Shown here: one piece after another, positions 34,045-46,269 of the stretch
How positions within the stretch are numbered: the stretch's first letter is position 1
Layout: each line of letters starts with the position of its first letter
Source of the DNA: Pseudomonas sp. J452
GTDB lineage: Bacteria; Pseudomonadota; Gammaproteobacteria; Pseudomonadales; Pseudomonadaceae
NCBI RefSeq assembly: GCF_024666525.1
Contig: NZ_CP088294.1
Coordinates: forward strand, 3,100,001 to 3,164,000
Reading direction: 5' to 3'
DNA length: 64,000 nt
The notes under the pieces: model-generated
What the model saw: only the letters and a program-made list of their open reading frames with translations
Told to the model about the DNA's origin: nothing
Database searches by the model: none
Program-made: the position numbers and the translations under genes

Positions 34045-35367
34045 TTAGTCGACGCTGGCGCGCTGCTGACCGTCGTTGCCCAGGCGATACTGGTTTTCGC
34101 CGCTGCGCTTGGCCTCGTACATCGCCAGGTCGGCGACATGGATGAGCCGGTCCATGCTCGGCGCGTGATCCGGGAATACCGCGATACCCAGGCTGGCGTC
34201 GATGCGCTGCGGCTGGTCGCCGTCGCCGAGCGGTAGCGCCAGCGCGCCGAAGATCTTCTCGCCGATGCTGCGGGCTTCTTCTTCGAGGGCGCGGCCGAGC
34301 GCCAGCCCTTCGAGGATGACGACGAACTCGTCGCCGCCAATCCGCGCCACGCTATCTGATTCACGCAGGGCGGTTTTCAGTCGTCGCGCCGTGCTGACCA
34401 GCACCTGGTCGCCAGCGGCATGGCCGTGGGCATCGTTGATCGCCTTGAAGTCGTTTAGGTCGATGAACACCAGAGCCACCCGAGTCGCATTGCGCCGCGC
34501 ACGTTCCAGGGCATTGCTCAGGCGGTCCTCGAAGGCCAGGCGGTTGGGCAGGCCGGTCAGCGCATCGTGGTGTGCCAACTGGTGCATTTGGCTGGCCCAG
34601 GCCTTCTCCTCGGTGATGTCGCGGACCACGCCCATCATCTTTACCGCCACGCCCTGTTCGTTCTGCACCACGTTGCCGGTCTCGCGCAGCCAGTGCACGC
34701 TGCCGTCCGGCCAGACCACCCGGTATTCCTCGTCGTGGTTCTCGCCGGTCTCGATGCAACGCAGCTCGCCGGCACGCACCCGCTCACGATCATCCGGATG
34801 CAGACTGGCGCAGAACAGCTCGTAACTGGGCGTCACGGCGCCGACCGCATGGCCGAACATGGCGTAGATGGCTTCGGACCAGTACAGGCGATTGGTATCG
34901 ACATCCCAGTCCCAGGTGCCGATACGGGCGAAGTACTGGCTGCGCTTGAAACGCTCGATATCTTCCATGGAACGTTCCGCTTCGCTGGCCGGCTGTAGCA
35001 GTACGAGGCTCTCTGCGGCCTCGCCGAGGCGGCAGACTTCCAGCGCGAGGCGGCTACCCGTGGCGCTGACTATCTGCAGGCGTTGCCCGGCGGCCAGGGG
35101 TTCGGTTTGCGCCAGCTGCGGCACCGCGTCCGTCAGGGGTAAGCCGAGCAACTCGCTGCCGGCCTTGCCCAGCAGGCCGGCGGCGGCCTGGTTGTGTTGA
35201 CGGATATTCCCGTCGCGGCCGATCAGCAGTACGCCGTCGCTGAGTTTGTCGAATAACTGGTCGTGCAGTTCCAGCCGCTGCCGGGCCTGGCGTTCACGCT
35301 GCAGCAGGCGGATCAGCAGGGCTAGAGCGAGCAGGGCGGCGGCGAGGGCAAGAATGATCAAGGGCAT
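34045..35367 (-). CDS. membrane-anchored PAS-GGDEF diguanylate cyclase
   Basis: A 440-residue protein. One N-terminal membrane helix (about 1-20) is followed by a divergent PAS domain (about 35-110), a PAS/PAC domain (about 145-260, with GTWDWDVDTNRLYWSEAIYAMFG and DEEYRVVWPDGSVHWLRE) and a GGDEF domain (about 270-430). The active motif is intact (RIGGDEF), and an RESD inhibitory I-site stands five residues before it, so synthesis of cyclic di-GMP with product inhibition is expected. No EAL domain follows. No clear ribosome site precedes the start. Confidence 0.88.
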   Translation of the reverse strand: MPLIILALAAALLALALLIRLLQRERQARQRLELHDQLFDKLSDGVLLIGRDGNIRQHNQAAAGLLGKAGSELLGLPLTDAVPQLAQTEPLAAGQRLQIVSATGSRLALEVCRLGEAAESLVLLQPASEAERSMEDIERFKRSQYFARIGTWDWDVDTNRLYWSEAIYAMFGHAVGAVTPSYELFCASLHPDDRERVRAGELRCIETGENHDEEYRVVWPDGSVHWLRETGNVVQNEQGVAVKMMGVVRDITEEKAWASQMHQLAHHDALTGLPNRLAFEDRLSNALERARRNATRVALVFIDLNDFKAINDAHGHAAGDQVLVSTARRLKTALRESDSVARIGGDEFVVILEGLALGRALEEEARSIGEKIFGALALPLGDGDQPQRIDASLGIAVFPDHAPSMDRLIHVADLAMYEAKRSGENQYRLGNDGQQRASVD

Positions 35368-35528
35368 TTGCTGGTTCAGGGCAGTTTGGGGGCCACTGGG
35401 GCGCGTGAGATGGCTGGCATTATGCCTGTACGGCTTATGCGTCTGGTTATGATTTTGTATCGGGTTGGTCAGCTTTTATGGGCCGTCAGGAAAGCTGCGC
35501 AGCCATTCGCTTGCCGCACCAGATGCCC

Positions 35529-36329
35529 TCAGAGTCGTTGCAGGAAGCGGACTATGGCCTTGTCGACGATCTGCGGGTGAGTGACCGGCCCCATGTGGCC
35601 CAGTTCCTCGAACTGGCGCCGCTCTGCATGGGGCAATACCGGCAGCAGCAATTCGGCCACGGCATGGGCCGCATCGGGCGAATGCTTGCCGAGCAGATAG
35701 AGCACCGGCATGTCGAGTTGGGCAAAGGCCGCCAGTGGTGTGGGCTCGGTCAATAGCGCATGGGCCCAGCGCCGCACATTGCGCGTGGAGGCGGCTATCG
35801 CCGGTTTGCGCTGTTCCGGCATGTGCGCCCAGCTGCCGGCGCCCATCCAGTAGTCGATAAAGCATTCGGCGGCGCGTTCCGGCTGGCCCTGGTCGAGGGC
35901 GCTGCTGGCTGCCGCCACGGTGGCGCGGATACCATCGGCACGGTTGGGCGGTGGCGTCTGCGCATCGATGAGGGCAAACAGGGTCGGCTCATACAGCACC
36001 AGGGCGCGCACCCGGCGCGGATGCTTGAGGGCGGCCAGCAGGGCGATGGCGGCACCGTAGGAGTGACCGATCAGGACGAAAGGGGAGCCGGCCCGGGCCA
36101 GTACCGGTTCGATGAACTCGACTTCGTCGCGCAGGCTGATGAGCCGATCCGACGACCAGTCCGGGCTTTTTCCCGAGCCGTAGGAGTCTGGTGCCAGAAC
36201 ATGGTGGGTAGGTGCCAGGCGCTCGCTCAGGTCGCGCCATTGGCTGGAGGTGCTGGCATTGGCGTGCAGGCAGACCACTGCCGGGCCATGCCCGGCTTCG
36301 AGCACGAAGGGCGCGTGGGGGGTTGGCAT
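35529..36329 (-). CDS. alpha/beta hydrolase
   Basis: A 266-residue alpha/beta hydrolase. The nucleophile elbow GHSYGAA lies near residue 91, VVCLHANASTSSQW near 18 gives the oxyanion region, and GHMGPVTHP near 248 the catalytic His. AGGAAG precedes the ATG. The substrate is unknown. Confidence 0.9.
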   Translation of the reverse strand: MPTPHAPFVLEAGHGPAVVCLHANASTSSQWRDLSERLAPTHHVLAPDSYGSGKSPDWSSDRLISLRDEVEFIEPVLARAGSPFVLIGHSYGAAIALLAALKHPRRVRALVLYEPTLFALIDAQTPPPNRADGIRATVAAASSALDQGQPERAAECFIDYWMGAGSWAHMPEQRKPAIAASTRNVRRWAHALLTEPTPLAAFAQLDMPVLYLLGKHSPDAAHAVAELLLPVLPHAERRQFEELGHMGPVTHPQIVDKAIVRFLQRL

Positions 36330-36574
36330 GGCGGCTTCCTGTGGCGGTGGACTGATGAAGGCAGCCTAGCAGTGATCACCACTGAGCCCCGATAACTGCT
36401 ATGTCGGGGACAGCGCTGGTTCGCCGGCGCGAGTTCCTGCCTGCTGCAGTTGATGCGGCGCGCACAGAAAAATCGTTAGCCAGTTGGGAGTTTCCCGCTC
36501 GCCGGCTCGCTTTTCCGATGGCCTGCGGTCACTCTGTGGCTCTTTTCAGCCGTCGTCATTACAGGAGTACGACC

Positions 36575-37120
36575 ATGAGCAGGATTTCACCGCTGGCGAT
36601 TACCTTGGCTTTTGCACTCGCCGCGCCGGCTGCTTTCGCCGACGAAGCGGCAAGCGATTCGAGCACCATCAAGGACTCCGCCAAGGCGGCCGTGTCCACG
36701 GCAATCACCGCCGGCAAGAACCTGCTGGGCGGTGTGTCGGACGGCGTCACCGAAGGCCGTGTGGAGGCCCAGGGCGCCGATGGCTCGATCGTCGTCTCCA
36801 GCCTGGAGCAGCTCGATGGCCAGGTCAGCGTGCAGCTGCTCAAGGTCGAGGCCGTCGAAGATGGCAGCCTGAATGCCTTGCTGGGGTTCAAGAACACCAC
36901 TGACAAACCGTTGCGCCTGATCAACCTGCGCATGACTGGCGCTTTGCTGGCCATCGACCAGGAGGGTTATTCCAGTGCGCCATTGCCGGGCCTGGTCAAC
37001 CCGGACGACGTGACCATTCCAGCGCTGACCGGCGTGCGGCAGAAATTCGTCTTCGAGGGACCGGTCGAGGGCGTGCAGTCGATCCGTCTGTGGGGGCGCG
37101 ATTTCGAGGTGAAGAAGTAA
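36575..37120 (+). CDS. exported hypothetical protein
   Basis: A 181-residue protein with a clear signal peptide (MSRISPLAITLAFALAAPAAFA) and an AGGAG site upstream of the ATG. The mature N-terminal part resembles a short glycine-rich helix (STAITAGKNLLGGVSDGVTEGR), followed by an Ig-like beta region (LLKVEAVEDGSLNALLGFKNTTDKPLRLINL), common in periplasmic proteins. No family is recognised. A strong terminator follows. Confidence 0.82.
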   Translation: MSRISPLAITLAFALAAPAAFADEAASDSSTIKDSAKAAVSTAITAGKNLLGGVSDGVTEGRVEAQGADGSIVVSSLEQLDGQVSVQLLKVEAVEDGSLNALLGFKNTTDKPLRLINLRMTGALLAIDQEGYSSAPLPGLVNPDDVTIPALTGVRQKFVFEGPVEGVQSIRLWGRDFEVKK

Positions 37121-37138
37121 CCCCGCCCATCCGGCAAG

Positions 37139-37164
37139 AAAAAGCCCGCATATGCGGGCTTTTT
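37139..37164. terminator. rho-independent terminator
   Basis: The palindrome GCCCGCATATGCGGGC (37144-37159) is flanked by AAAAA and TTTTT, between convergent genes. Confidence 0.92.
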
Positions 37165-37182
37165 GCTTTCTGTGGCAAGGAT

Positions 37183-37836
37183 TCAGCGCTTATTCACCGA
37201 CAGGGCAATCAGCCGTGACACCACCAGCGCCAGGTACATGACCCCGGCGAATTCCTCGATCATCACCAGCGAGCGGGCCATGGGCGTTACCGGCACGATA
37301 TCGCCCAGGCCGACGCCGGACAGGGTGGTGAAGCTGAGGAACAACAGCTCCATCCAGGTGCGCGCCGCCTGTGGCTCGAACATCGCCGTGAAGCTGCCGG
37401 GCAGCAGCAGTTGGCAGAAGGTGAACAGGTGGGCGAAGGCCCAGGCCAGCAGGGTAAAGGTCGCGCCGACCGCGTATAGCTCATCGGTGGTGGCGTGCTG
37501 GTCGGCGGTCATGTAGGCGATCAGGCTGGCGGCGGCATAGAAGTAGAAGGCGGCTTCCAGAATGGCGATCAACCATTCCAATACGGGGCTGGGCATCAGG
37601 ATGTTGATCGACGACAGCGCCAGTACCAGCAGGGCCAGCAGCACGGCGACCCAGGTCTGGGTCGGGCTGCGCTTGACCACATGCAGGGCCATGCCCAGCA
37701 CCACCAGGCCGAAGGCACCGAACAGCGCTCGGCCGAGCGCGGTGGCTTCCATCCAGGGGTAGAGCAACACGCCGAGCAGCTGCACGAACAGCAGGCCGGC
37801 AGAGGGATGAAGGCGGATATAGGTAATGGGCGACAT
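37183..37836 (-). CDS. ion channel-type membrane protein with divergent filter
   Basis: A 217-residue protein with about six membrane segments; the last two flank a pore loop TTLSGVGLGDIVPV. Aligned to potassium channels (TTVGYGD), the Tyr is replaced by Leu and the Thr before Val by Gly. The preceding TWMELLFLSF is the pore helix. AGGAAG precedes the ATG at 37836. Single-filter monomers would make a tetramer. Conductance or selectivity may differ from canonical channels. Confidence 0.8.
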   Translation of the reverse strand: MSPITYIRLHPSAGLLFVQLLGVLLYPWMEATALGRALFGAFGLVVLGMALHVVKRSPTQTWVAVLLALLVLALSSINILMPSPVLEWLIAILEAAFYFYAAASLIAYMTADQHATTDELYAVGATFTLLAWAFAHLFTFCQLLLPGSFTAMFEPQAARTWMELLFLSFTTLSGVGLGDIVPVTPMARSLVMIEEFAGVMYLALVVSRLIALSVNKR

Positions 37837-37925
37837 GGGCTTCCTGCGTTGTCTCGGGGTAAAAGGCTGTTGGCATTATGTCCGGATGTGGTGCCCGGTG
37901 TGCTGGCGGATGGTGTCGGCAGCGG

Positions 37926-38402
37926 TCAGCGTGGCGCTCGCTCGGCCTCGCCGATGTTGATCCGACCGGCCCCGGCCACCCGGCGGCCATGGGGCGTATC
38001 GGCCAGACGCAGGGTGACGCGGAACTCCGTCCAGTCGATGCCGCGCAGCTGCACATGGTCTGGCGCGGGGCCGCACTGGGCCAGGGTGAAGCCCTGATCG
38101 GGCGAGTCCTGGGCGTCGAGGAGGAGGTCGACGCCCCAGCCCATTTCGGCATCGATAGCGCGGCCGCGCGCCTGTTCGGCGGCATAGGCCGCGGCGAGCT
38201 CGGCACTGGCCAGCGGTTGTTCCCGCAGCCACTGCGTCACGTCCCGCTCCGGCGTCTCGACGATCAGCGCCAGGTACTGGTTCATGAAGGCCACGGCCAG
38301 CTCCGCGTCTTCGCCGCAGTCGGCGAAGGCGGGGCTGGCCAGCAGGGCGAGGCCGAACAGGGGATTACGCAGCAGTTGTGCGCGCGAGTGGGGCGTGGCC
38401 AT
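37926..38402 (-). CDS. exported hypothetical protein
   Basis: A 158-residue protein with a signal peptide (cleavage after SPAFA, residue 27). The mature part has VAFMNQYLALIVE and an Ala/Glu-rich helix (LASAELAAAYAAEQARGRA), then a beta region (FTLAQCGPAPDHVQLRGIDWTEFRVTLRL) with two Cys that could form a disulfide. AGAGGGA precedes the ATG at 38402; the longer upstream frame overlaps the desaturase gene and is not used. Family not recognised. Confidence 0.78.
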   Translation of the reverse strand: MATPHSRAQLLRNPLFGLALLASPAFADCGEDAELAVAFMNQYLALIVETPERDVTQWLREQPLASAELAAAYAAEQARGRAIDAEMGWGVDLLLDAQDSPDQGFTLAQCGPAPDHVQLRGIDWTEFRVTLRLADTPHGRRVAGAGRINIGEAERAPR

Positions 38403-38473
38403 GAGATCCCTCTGCTGGCTGGTGGTGGGCGCGCAGCTTAGCCGAATCGGCAACATCCCGCAGCCGGGCCTGA

Positions 38474-39343
38474 TCAGGCCTGCGGCTGCACGCTTGGCCC
38501 AGGCACGGCGCGGCGCAGCGGGTGCAGCAGCAAGCCGAGGGTGTCCTGTTCCGCCGGCGCTTGTGGCGCGATTACGCCGACCCGTTTGGGAGCACCATGG
38601 CGGCGGTAGGTGCCGAACAGCTGATCCCAGAGTGGCAGGGCGGTGCCGAAGTTGAGGGCTTCGTCCACCTTGACGCTGTGATGCCAGCGGTGCAGCTCGG
38701 CGCTGCCGATCAGGTAGTTCAGCCAACCCAGGGTGCCGCGGCTGTTGGCATGGGTGGCGAAGGACTGGGTCTGGCTGAACAGCCCGGCCAGGGCGATGGC
38801 CAGCGGATCGAAGCCCAGCAGCCAGAGCGGCAGCACATGCACGCTCTTGCGCAGCAGCAGATCCAGCGGGTGGGTGGTGAAGTTGTTGGTCACATTCAGC
38901 GCGCTGGGTCGATGGTGGACGAAATGCACGCGCCACAACCAGCCGCCGCGGTGCTTGAGGCGGTGCAGCCAGTAGTCGCCGAATTCACCGAGCAGGGCCG
39001 CGGCCGGCACCGCCAGCCACAGTGGTAGTGCGGCGGCGGGGCCGGCGCCGTGCGCGTTGAGGTGCATGACCAGGCCACGGATCAACAGATCGGCCAGCGC
39101 GTCGGCGCCCAGCAGGGCGATGGCGAACAGGGCGTCGCGGCGGCGATCCACGGGTTGTGCGCGCCAGTCTTCGCGGTAGGGCCAGCGCCATTCGCAGAAG
39201 GCGAACCAGGTCAGCACCAGCATCAGACCGCCGAGCAGCAGCGGCATGCTGCCCCAGTTCAGTTGCAGCGCCAGCGCAGCCCAGCCGGCCGCCAGCAGCA
39301 GGGCGCCTAGGTGGGCCCAGTTCAGTTGGGTGAGCGTGTTCAT
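38474..39343 (-). CDS. sterol desaturase/fatty acid hydroxylase family protein
   Basis: A 289-residue di-iron membrane protein. The His clusters HRLKH, HFVHH and HRWHH are all visible (near residues 127, 140 and 218), with TM pairs between them, so it should bind the two irons of the fatty acid hydroxylase superfamily. This class hydroxylates or desaturates lipid chains with O2. The start at 39343 has only a weak ribosome site. It is divergent from a Crp-type regulator. Confidence 0.9.
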   Translation of the reverse strand: MNTLTQLNWAHLGALLLAAGWAALALQLNWGSMPLLLGGLMLVLTWFAFCEWRWPYREDWRAQPVDRRRDALFAIALLGADALADLLIRGLVMHLNAHGAGPAAALPLWLAVPAAALLGEFGDYWLHRLKHRGGWLWRVHFVHHRPSALNVTNNFTTHPLDLLLRKSVHVLPLWLLGFDPLAIALAGLFSQTQSFATHANSRGTLGWLNYLIGSAELHRWHHSVKVDEALNFGTALPLWDQLFGTYRRHGAPKRVGVIAPQAPAEQDTLGLLLHPLRRAVPGPSVQPQA

Positions 39344-39413
39344 GCGGCTGTCATTCGTTATGCGATGGTGCTAGTTTTCGCCTCCCGTCCTGCGGCTGCA
39401 TTAACCTGGGTTT

Positions 39414-40019
39414 ATGACCGACACCTCTCTGTACGATTGCCTGGCCTGCGCGCCGCACCTGCTCGGTCAACTCGACCGGCATCCGCAGTTGGCCGCGCGC
39501 TGGCAGACCCTGCCACGCCGCGAGTACGCGGTCGGCCAGCCCTTGCTTATGGCCGGCCAGACGGTCGAGCGGGTCTGGTTTGTCGCTAGTGGCCTGGTGC
39601 GGGTGGCGCACCTCTCGGCGCAGGGCGTCGAACGCAATGCCGCCTTCCATGCCGAAGGCAGCTGGGTCGGCTGGGGCACGCCGCCCTTCGCCACGACCAG
39701 CCCGGTGGATATCTTCGCCCTGGAGCCGACCCAGGTGCTGGAGCTGAGCTATGCCGAGCTGCGCCTGTGGCAGGCCGAACTGCCGCTGGTGCAGGAACTG
39801 CTCAGCGACGCCATTCGCGCCGTGCTGGCCCGTAGTGCCCAGCGCGAGGCCGAGCTCCTGCTGCTGGATGCCGAGGCGCGTTATCGGGCCTTCCTCGAGC
39901 AGCGTGGCGAGCTGGCCGAGCGCATCCCGCTGCATCATGTGGCGAGCTACCTGGGCATCACCAATGTGGCGTTGTCGCGCATTCGCGCGCGGATGGGGTT
40001 GGTGCGCGGGCGTCGCTGA
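39414..40019 (+). CDS. Crp/Fnr-family transcriptional regulator
   Basis: A 201-residue regulator with a cyclic-nucleotide-binding-like fold (about residues 15-130, with the GQPLLMAGQTVERVWFVASGLVRV block) and a C-terminal HTH (RIPLHHVASYLGITNVALSRIRARMG). The Fnr cysteines are absent, so it does not sense oxygen through a cluster. The start has no strong ribosome site. It is 70 bp from the divergent desaturase-like gene, which it may control. Confidence 0.87.
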   Translation: MTDTSLYDCLACAPHLLGQLDRHPQLAARWQTLPRREYAVGQPLLMAGQTVERVWFVASGLVRVAHLSAQGVERNAAFHAEGSWVGWGTPPFATTSPVDIFALEPTQVLELSYAELRLWQAELPLVQELLSDAIRAVLARSAQREAELLLLDAEARYRAFLEQRGELAERIPLHHVASYLGITNVALSRIRARMGLVRGRR

Positions 40020-40112
40020 CAGCTCGTGATGCAGCGAACGGGATGGCTGCCAGGGGGCGTGTGTGGCTAATGCCGATCAGTAAAGCGTTTGACTCCAGGA
40101 CATCCGAGCCTC

Positions 40113-40175
40113 TGTAGGAGCCAGCTTGCTGGCGATCAGCGGAGCCAAAACATCGCCAGCAAGCTGGCTCCTACA
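40113..40175. repeat. REP-type inverted pair, copy 2
   Basis: Arms 40113-40136 and 40152-40175 are perfect 24-base reverse complements around 15 bases, the same arms as at 7847-7914. Confidence 0.88.
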
Positions 40176-40279
40176 AAAAGCGCTCTCTGCCTGATACAGG
40201 AAAGGGACTGATCGGCATTAGGGGTGTGTGGCCGTTTTTAACGCGGTATCGGCAGCGCAGGTCGTTATTCAACAGCCGG

Positions 40280-40801
40280 TTAGCCAAGCAGTTGGCGTAC
40301 CTGTTCGATGGCTTGAGCCTCGCGCTGCAGCCAGTCGCCGCCGACTTCCGTCCAGGGGCGGGCATGCCGCCGCAGCCAATCGCGGCAATCCTGGTAAAAG
40401 CGTTGGCGGTCGGCCAGTTGCGGCTGGCAGCGCTGTCCGTCGTCGTGCCAGTCCACGCCCTGCGGCGAGAGCAGCAGGTGCAGGTCGTAATGGCGTTGCA
40501 GCAGCTCTGTTTCGAGCCAGTCCGGGCAGGCGCCGAACAGGGTGCTGCTCCACAGCATATTGCTCAGCAGGTGGGTGTCGAGGATCAGCAGTTCGGGCGC
40601 TCGGATGCGGGCGGCATCCTCCCAGGCCAGCTGGCCACGGGCGATGGCCGGAATATCCGCCAGACGGGTGTCGCGGCGCTCCTGCTCGATGAAATGGCGC
40701 ACGTATTCGCCGACCACCAGGCCGCCGAAGCGTTGCTGCAGACGCTCGGTAAGGAAGGTCTTGCCACTGGACTCGGGGCCGGTGAGCACCACCACCTTCA
40801 T
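40280..40801 (-). CDS. NadR-like ATPase/ribosylnicotinamide kinase
   Basis: A 173-residue P-loop protein: Walker A GPESSGKTFL near residue 8, LGEYVRHF near 32 and LLILDTHLLSNMLW near 72 (Walker B-type), and LADRQRFYQDCRDWL near 140, a pattern of the NadR ribosylnicotinamide-kinase domain. NadR kinase phosphorylates nicotinamide riboside to NMN. There is no NMN-adenylyltransferase or HTH part. The ATG at 40801 overlaps the pnuC stop by 4 bp (ATGA type), so the two are coupled and imported riboside would be phosphorylated at once. Confidence 0.87.
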   Translation of the reverse strand: MKVVVLTGPESSGKTFLTERLQQRFGGLVVGEYVRHFIEQERRDTRLADIPAIARGQLAWEDAARIRAPELLILDTHLLSNMLWSSTLFGACPDWLETELLQRHYDLHLLLSPQGVDWHDDGQRCQPQLADRQRFYQDCRDWLRRHARPWTEVGGDWLQREAQAIEQVRQLLG

Positions 40802-41361
40802 GCCGGCTGCACCCGCGAGGCCCGCCATTCGCGCAGGCCGAGCACGGCCAGGGCGGTGAATACGGCATACAGGGCGGCCGTCAGCCAGTAACCCTGGAAG
40901 GCAAAGAAGCCGACATAGAGCACGTCGACCACTATCCACAGCACCCAGCACTGCCAGCGTTTGAGCGCCATCCACAACTGGGCGAGCAGGCTGAAGGCGG
41001 TGAGCAGGGCATCCGGCCAGGGGTAGATGGCTTCGGTGAAGCTCTGCATGGTCAGCCCCAGCAGCAGACCAATCAGCAGCGCCACACCTGCGCCGATCAA
41101 TATCTCGTTGCGGCCCGCTGCGCTGACCGGTCGTTTGCCGCTTGCGTCCACGTCCTGGCGCCATACCCACCAGCCGTACAGCTGCATGGCGGCGAATACC
41201 CCGTGCAGCAGCACCAGAGAGTACAGGCGAGCATCGAAGAAGAACCAGGCGTAGAGCAGCACCATCACCAGGCCGATAGGCCAGCACAGTGGGTTCTGCC
41301 GCACGGTCAGCCAGACAGAGGTGATGCCGAGGGCGGAGGCGATGAGTTCGAGAGGAGACAC
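40798..41361 (-). CDS. pnuC: nicotinamide riboside transporter PnuC
   Basis: A 187-residue protein with about seven membrane segments. The family segments are LTVRQNPLCWPIGLVMVLLYAWFFFDARLYSLVLLH and QLWMALKRWQCWVLWIVVDVLYVGFFAFQG, the latter with the Trp-rich substrate-binding helix. The start is a GTG at 41361, four bases after the preceding lipoprotein stop. The kinase partner supports riboside as substrate over thiamine. Confidence 0.93.
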   Translation of the reverse strand: MSPLELIASALGITSVWLTVRQNPLCWPIGLVMVLLYAWFFFDARLYSLVLLHGVFAAMQLYGWWVWRQDVDASGKRPVSAAGRNEILIGAGVALLIGLLLGLTMQSFTEAIYPWPDALLTAFSLLAQLWMALKRWQCWVLWIVVDVLYVGFFAFQGYWLTAALYAVFTALAVLGLREWRASRVQPA

Positions 41362-41365
41362 TAAG

Positions 41366-42028
41366 TTACTCGTTAGCGCTATAGCTATAAGCGAGTGTGC
41401 CGTCGTTTCCTTTTTCTAGAACCTCGAATTTGACGCCTTTGATAACGAAGCTATTGCCGTTGGCTAAGTTATGGTTGTATTCGACTTGTCCTATTGTTTC
41501 GCTACCGCTTATGTTGGAAATCGAGAAGCGAAGGACTTTGTTGTTTTCTTTGTCTAGCCCCAGATATTGGAGCTTCCATGAGGGGGAGTTAAAGCTGTAG
41601 CCGTCGGGCTGTAATGCTGTCGAGTCGCTAGGGCTGGAAAGTGGCCAGGTTCTGCTCTTTTTCATTCCTGCAAATTGTGCGACTGCTTTTACCGGGTTGA
41701 TGGCACCGTTCCTCATGACGAGGGCTAGTTGCAGATGGTAGTTGTCGTTGACTAAATATGTTTCCCCGGTTTTGGCGTTATTAAAACGGGCTATCCAGAT
41801 GGATTGCGCTGGTATTGCAGGTAGTCCGGATATTTGGATCTCTTTTTGAACTCTATAGGTTTTTAGGCATGGGCATATATAGTGGATATATGCAGTGTCG
41901 CCCATGCTGATTTTCCCATGTCCGTCGGTTTCTACCGATGTAACACTTGCATTGGTTAGTGGGTGTTTTGCACAGCCACCTATCAGTGCGGTCAGTAATA
42001 ACCCGGCTAGTAGACCTATTAACTTCAC
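41366..42028 (-). CDS. AT-richer predicted lipoprotein, hypothetical
   Basis: A 220-residue lipoprotein if started at GTG 42028 (AAGGTGGG eight bases upstream), with a clear signal peptide and lipobox (LLTALIGGC). An ATG at 42043 would add five residues but lacks a ribosome site. The base composition is visibly lower in GC than its neighbours, with TTA, ATA and AAA codons, so acquisition is likely. The mature protein shows ISMGDTAYIHYICPCLKTYRV and an FVIKGVKFEVLEKGNDGTLAYSYS end; no family is recognised. It lies 4 bp before pnuC, suggesting transcriptional coupling. Confidence 0.75.
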   Translation of the reverse strand: MKLIGLLAGLLLTALIGGCAKHPLTNASVTSVETDGHGKISMGDTAYIHYICPCLKTYRVQKEIQISGLPAIPAQSIWIARFNNAKTGETYLVNDNYHLQLALVMRNGAINPVKAVAQFAGMKKSRTWPLSSPSDSTALQPDGYSFNSPSWKLQYLGLDKENNKVLRFSISNISGSETIGQVEYNHNLANGNSFVIKGVKFEVLEKGNDGTLAYSYSANE

Positions 42029-42141
42029 TTTGCCCACCTTCATGTATTTAGGGTCAGGCGCTAGGCGCCGATCTCCATAGTGGAGGGGCACACAGATGTA
42101 TATCGCTGTGCTCACCCCATGCTACGGCTCAGTGGCTTTCC

Positions 42142-45852
<3,711 letters not shown>

Positions 45853-46269
45853 GGGGAGCTACCTGGAGAGAGCGGAAACAAAGGCGGCGATGATAGCAAA
45901 GCTGCAAGGTTTTTCCGCATGTTGAGCATTCTCATGAATTTCGCTCATGTTCAAGGCTCTCTTTGCCGGGCTGGTGGCGCTAGCAGGCTGTTGAGAAACG
46001 TTGGCGAGGCAGCCAGCGCAAGGCGCTACGTCTATGCGCACCGCGGGATTTGCACAGATTGGCGGAATGTCTGGCGCTAGAGAAGGCGCGCAGAGCTATG
46101 AGATTTTGTGCGCCATTTGGCATGAGTTGGGTAAGTACGGGAGCGGGCAAACAGCAGCGATACATTCCCTAGACTTAAAGGGCATAAAGAATACCGCCGT
46201 CAGTATTTCTGGACGCCACACTATAGAATGCGCGCCGCTAGAACAAAGGCACCCACAGGAAAGCTCCAG
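45853..46269. other. metH/acyltransferase intergenic region, possible repeat remnant
   Basis: No convincing gene is found in 417 bases. Bases about 45968-46165 (from GGCTGTTGAGAAACG on) resemble short interspersed sequence I believe occurs elsewhere in Pseudomonas, though this could not be checked. A 90-codon frame at 46001-46273 has no ribosome site and is rejected. A TATAGAAT at about 46221 may be the -10 of the acyltransferase promoter. Confidence 0.4.

Noticed and set aside
45853..46000. SAH or cobalamin riboswitch before metH
   Set aside because: No B12-box or SAH-riboswitch signature was recognised in the leader.
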